64,000 bases of DNA from Lichenostomus cassidix. Its lineage: Eukaryota > Chordata > Aves > Passeriformes > Meliphagidae. The stretch lies in the NCBI GenBank assembly GCA_008360975.2, contig CM039183.1:80698350-80762349 (forward strand). Reading direction: 5' to 3'. Positions 61,401-64,000 of this stretch are shown here, one piece after another (position 1 is the first letter of the stretch; the number at the start of each line of letters is the position of its first letter). The translations under genes were made by a program, and so were the position numbers. The notes beneath the pieces were generated by a model. That model was not told where the DNA came from, did not search any database, and saw nothing but the letters and a program-made list of their open reading frames with translations.

Positions 61401-62474
61401 GAATCTTAACCTTCAGTTGAAAAATATTCAGAACATCAGACAGAAAAAAATTTCCTCATCACAAAAAATTTTCTAAGGCCTTTTGTGCAGTATAACAAAA
61501 TGTTCTGCTTTTCATCAGCGTTATCTTGCAGCCAAGTAATGAAAAAATCTATGAATGGTCTTGGTCAATTCAAGCATTTAAATCAATTATAATGATTATT
61601 TACACATTGCATCAAATGTGCCTTCGTGAGATGTGGTTTCTAGTCTCTGTAATGAACAAGCAGGATGAGGACACCCCCTTTAGTGCCCAAAGGAGAGGAA
61701 AAAACCCAAGCAAAACACTTACATGTGTGACGATTGATTAGTTCTGTTGCATTTCTCTTATTATGAAGGGGTTTGACCAACATATAATTCAATTGAATTG
61801 TTTGTACTGAGGACCATGGCCTGAAAGCGACAAGGACATGTAACTTCTTTTGAAGTTTAATTAAAATGGGATTTAATATAGTATTTTCACAGTTTCCTTT
61901 TAAGATATGTAGGAAACCACATAAACAAATGAACTTGAAAAAAAAATTATGGTCAATTACTTTGGTAGTCATACTAAAATGTCTAGCATTCAAGACCTAC
62001 CTAGAAATAAATTGTGCCTTTATTGCTTTCCAAATGGTACCATCAACTTTGCATATAGATTAAAATATATATGCTACAAAAGTATTGATCTAAGGGGGAT
62101 ATCATCAATACATTTCAAATTAATATTCTGTGACTGAAACTTACAACCATATTTCTCCTTCAGACTGCTGTGAATATAGATATCAGTTGAACTATAGCTG
62201 TAAGTTATCTTTATAAACCTCCATTTGCCACAGGAAATATTTTAGGTCAGAATTAGATGTAAAGTTATTTTGAAAGAGGGGCTTGTAATGCAATAATTTT
62301 ACTGTGTCCTATAGTTAGATCATGTTGGAAGAAGTAAGAACTCATCCCAGCAGTGTATTATGGAAAGAAAACACAATCATTTTAGAGGGTTTTACCAAAG
62401 AACTTAGGAGAAAGTAATGTTTTTTAATCTGCCAATTGAAGAACTCTCTCAGGAAAAAAAATCATAATTGACAC

Positions 62475-62539
62475 AAGGAGTTGGACTCAATGATCCTTGT
62501 GGATCCCTTCCAACTCAGCATATTCTGTGATTCTGTAAT
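62475..62539 (+). mobile_element. CR1 LINE extreme 3' end
   Basis: Only the last ~65 bp of a CR1 in plus orientation: AAGGAGTTGGACTCAATGAT, CCTTGTGGATCCCTTCCAAC, and TATTCTGTGATTCTGTAATG at the end. Severe 5' truncation. Confidence 0.88.
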
Positions 62540-63679
62540 GTTCAGAAATGAAAAGAACAAACTCATGAATGAGTTTGGCAGAACAGTGTAGACTAGAAAA
62601 TGTGTGGAGTTGAAAAATCACATATTTCTTTAAAAGACAGTGGGGATGTGCTTAGAGCATTACAGTTGGTCTAGGAAGTTTATGTCAGTTTAGAAATGAC
62701 ATATTCCTTCTATTTTATTTTAGTAAGTAATACACTGGAGCTTCTTGGCAGTCCTGTGGTTTCTGACACTCATCTTTGTTATTTACAGCAGACAAGTAGG
62801 TGAGACTCAAGCACTTTGGAACACAAACTATGCATGTTTGGTTCTGTAACATATTTCCCAGAATTTGATCTATTTTCTGTTGTATTTGGAAGTTTAAAAA
62901 GAACAAAAACATCCTACAGGAATGGATAGTAATTGAACAAAGATTTTCTTCTTAGGAGTTAAAACATGCCCAAAAGGATTAGAGCAAATCTGAGTAAAAA
63001 ATCTTTCTTTCAAAATTGTTTGCACTAGTTTAAATTATCTTTTACGAGCAAGTATCTTATTTCAAGAGTCTATTCCAATGTACTGTTCCAGTGTACCACA
63101 ACATGGAAGTGAACCAGGTGTGTGGAGCATGATTTCCTCAGACAAGTCTTAGCTATGTGGTGCTGGATTCAGATATTGTCACAAGACAGTTTTATAAACG
63201 AGCATCCCGCTTTTTTGAACCTAAAGTCATTGATCAGCAGCTCACTGCAATCATACTCCTATAAAAGTTACACCAACAATTAGAGCGCATTTTGAAACAA
63301 GGAAAAATCTGAAAATATACATGTATACCTTGATACAGCCAGCCATGGCTATCTGTTCCTTGCCCTACACGTACCCTAAAGCCATGGAAGCCAAAAGCAG
63401 GGGTTAGCTAGGCTAGATCTGATATGCGAAGGAAAGTTACCTACAAAGGTACCTTTTATTTCTCTTTTGGATCTTCCAGAGTCTCAAGGCAGTCTAACAC
63501 TCTGCTTTTTAGGCGAAGGAACTAACATGTAAAAGTGCTGGACTCTGATGTGCAGAAAAAGGACCTCAACTTTCAGTTAAGTACTGTTTTAGGAGTGATT
63601 TATAATGTTAAAGGAGAGGATTTGTTATGCCAGAGGTGTAATATGAACAGTGCAAAGCATTCCCAATGAAGACTGATGA
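62540..63679. other. Unique non-coding DNA
   Basis: Nothing recognised. Confidence 0.55.
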
Positions 63680-63912
63680 AAGGAGGAGGAAAAGGAGGGG
63701 GTGTCACCTTCTCTGCCAGTGACCAGCTGGAGTGCATGGAGTTTCACCTGGAGCTGGACAAGGAGCTCATCAAGAGCTTACAGGTCAGGATTAATGGGAG
63801 GGCAGGGACAGGTGACATTGTAGTGGGGGTCTAGTAAATGGCAGCCCTGCCCGAGTGGGCTGAAAAAAGATCTTTAAGGTTTCTTCCAACAAAAGAATTC
63901 TATGATTCTATG
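63680..63912 (+). mobile_element. CR1 LINE with internal deletion: EN fragment joined to 3' end
   Basis: Bases 63690-63830 translate in plus frame to part of the CR1 ORF2 endonuclease domain (SASDQLECMEFHLELDKEL, then VRINGRAGTGDIVVGV, which precedes the usual CYRPP motif). A stop (TAG at 63832-63834) interrupts the frame. Within ~35 bp the sequence jumps to the element's last 45 bp: GATCTTTAAGGTTTCTTCCA and AATTCTATGATTCTATGAC. Everything between, including the whole RT domain and most of the 3' UTR (over 2 kb in an intact element), is absent. The 5' boundary is approximate. Confidence 0.85.
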
Positions 63913-64000
63913 ACCTAATTCAAAGAAGGAAACCTATATTCTTGAAGACTCTCTTGGTTCATGGATCAGCTTTAGTCCAGAGTCATGTCTAGACTTCTAA
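63913..64000. other. Unique DNA to window end
   Basis: Short stretch with nothing recognised. Confidence 0.5.

Larger units (their letters stand above)
53406..62474. other. Unique AT-rich DNA, 9 kb without recognised genes
   Basis: The longest stretch free of recognised interspersed repeats. It contains the 163-codon frame 53940-54431 (plus; no recognisable domain), a small inverted repeat at 55553-55570, the AAT microsatellite, a T17 run (58211-58227) and the weak exon candidate at 58298-58454. Such repeat-poor DNA can hold conserved regulatory elements, but I cannot detect these without alignment. Confidence 0.5.

Noticed and set aside
1..64000. CRISPR arrays, operons, tRNA or rRNA genes, mitochondrial insertions
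   Set aside because: Looked for by eye and not seen. The sequence is vertebrate nuclear DNA, and its repeated sequences are explained by CR1, LTRs, simple repeats and the assembly duplication.

Overview
This window is vertebrate nuclear DNA, almost certainly from a bird and probably a passerine. It is AT-rich, has no compact gene arrangement, and is studded with 5'-truncated CR1 LINEs whose 3' ends read ...ATTCTATGATTCTATGA or ...TTCTGTGATTCTGTG, the hallmark of avian genomes. It also carries several solo LTRs of endogenous retrovirus families that I associate with songbirds. I could not support any complete host protein-coding gene, tRNA, rRNA or CRISPR array. Open frames longer than 60 codons are either inside repeats or look like chance frames. 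The window reads as a gene desert or the inside of one very large intron.

Layout: 1-6.4 kb holds mostly unique DNA, a nested pair of CR1s (984-1905) and another CR1 (4579-4934). 6.4-11.4 kb holds a 2,211-bp block present twice (6456-8666 and 9167-11377), separated by exactly 500 N. The copies differ at only two bases that I could find, which looks like an unmerged haplotype or contig overlap rather than biology. 11.4-18 kb holds a CR1 end, a ~456-bp solo LTR (12705-13160), another CR1 (15218-15545) and a ~1.1-kb solo LTR (16847-17947). 18-31 kb is mainly unique, with an LTR fragment (22819-23083), a 31-bp direct duplication (26132-26207) and a 0.7-kb CR1 (26462-27154). 31-42 kb holds a ~1.07-kb solo LTR (30937-32002), CR1s at 35.6, 38.3, 40.9 and 41.9 kb, and a strong hairpin at 40592-40639. 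42-53.4 kb holds an ERVK-type solo LTR (46844-47408) sitting against the 3' end of a 0.7-kb CR1 (47415-48128), a shortened solo LTR (51617-52462) and an old, degraded CR1/L3-like fragment (53009-53405). 53.4-64 kb is mostly unique, with an AAT microsatellite (57104-57160), a weak exon candidate on the minus strand (58298-58454), a CR1 end (62475-62539) and a CR1 with a large internal deletion (63680-63912).

All seven independent LTR copies are oriented on the minus strand, judged by TATA-like boxes, AATAAA signals or family resemblance. CR1s occur in both orientations. Since antisense LTRs are tolerated better within introns, this hints that the window may lie in an intron of a plus-strand gene; this is inference only. 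No previously undescribed functional system was convincingly found. The items most worth checking are the assembly duplication, the LTR orientation bias, the hairpin, the ancient CR1 and the exon candidate.
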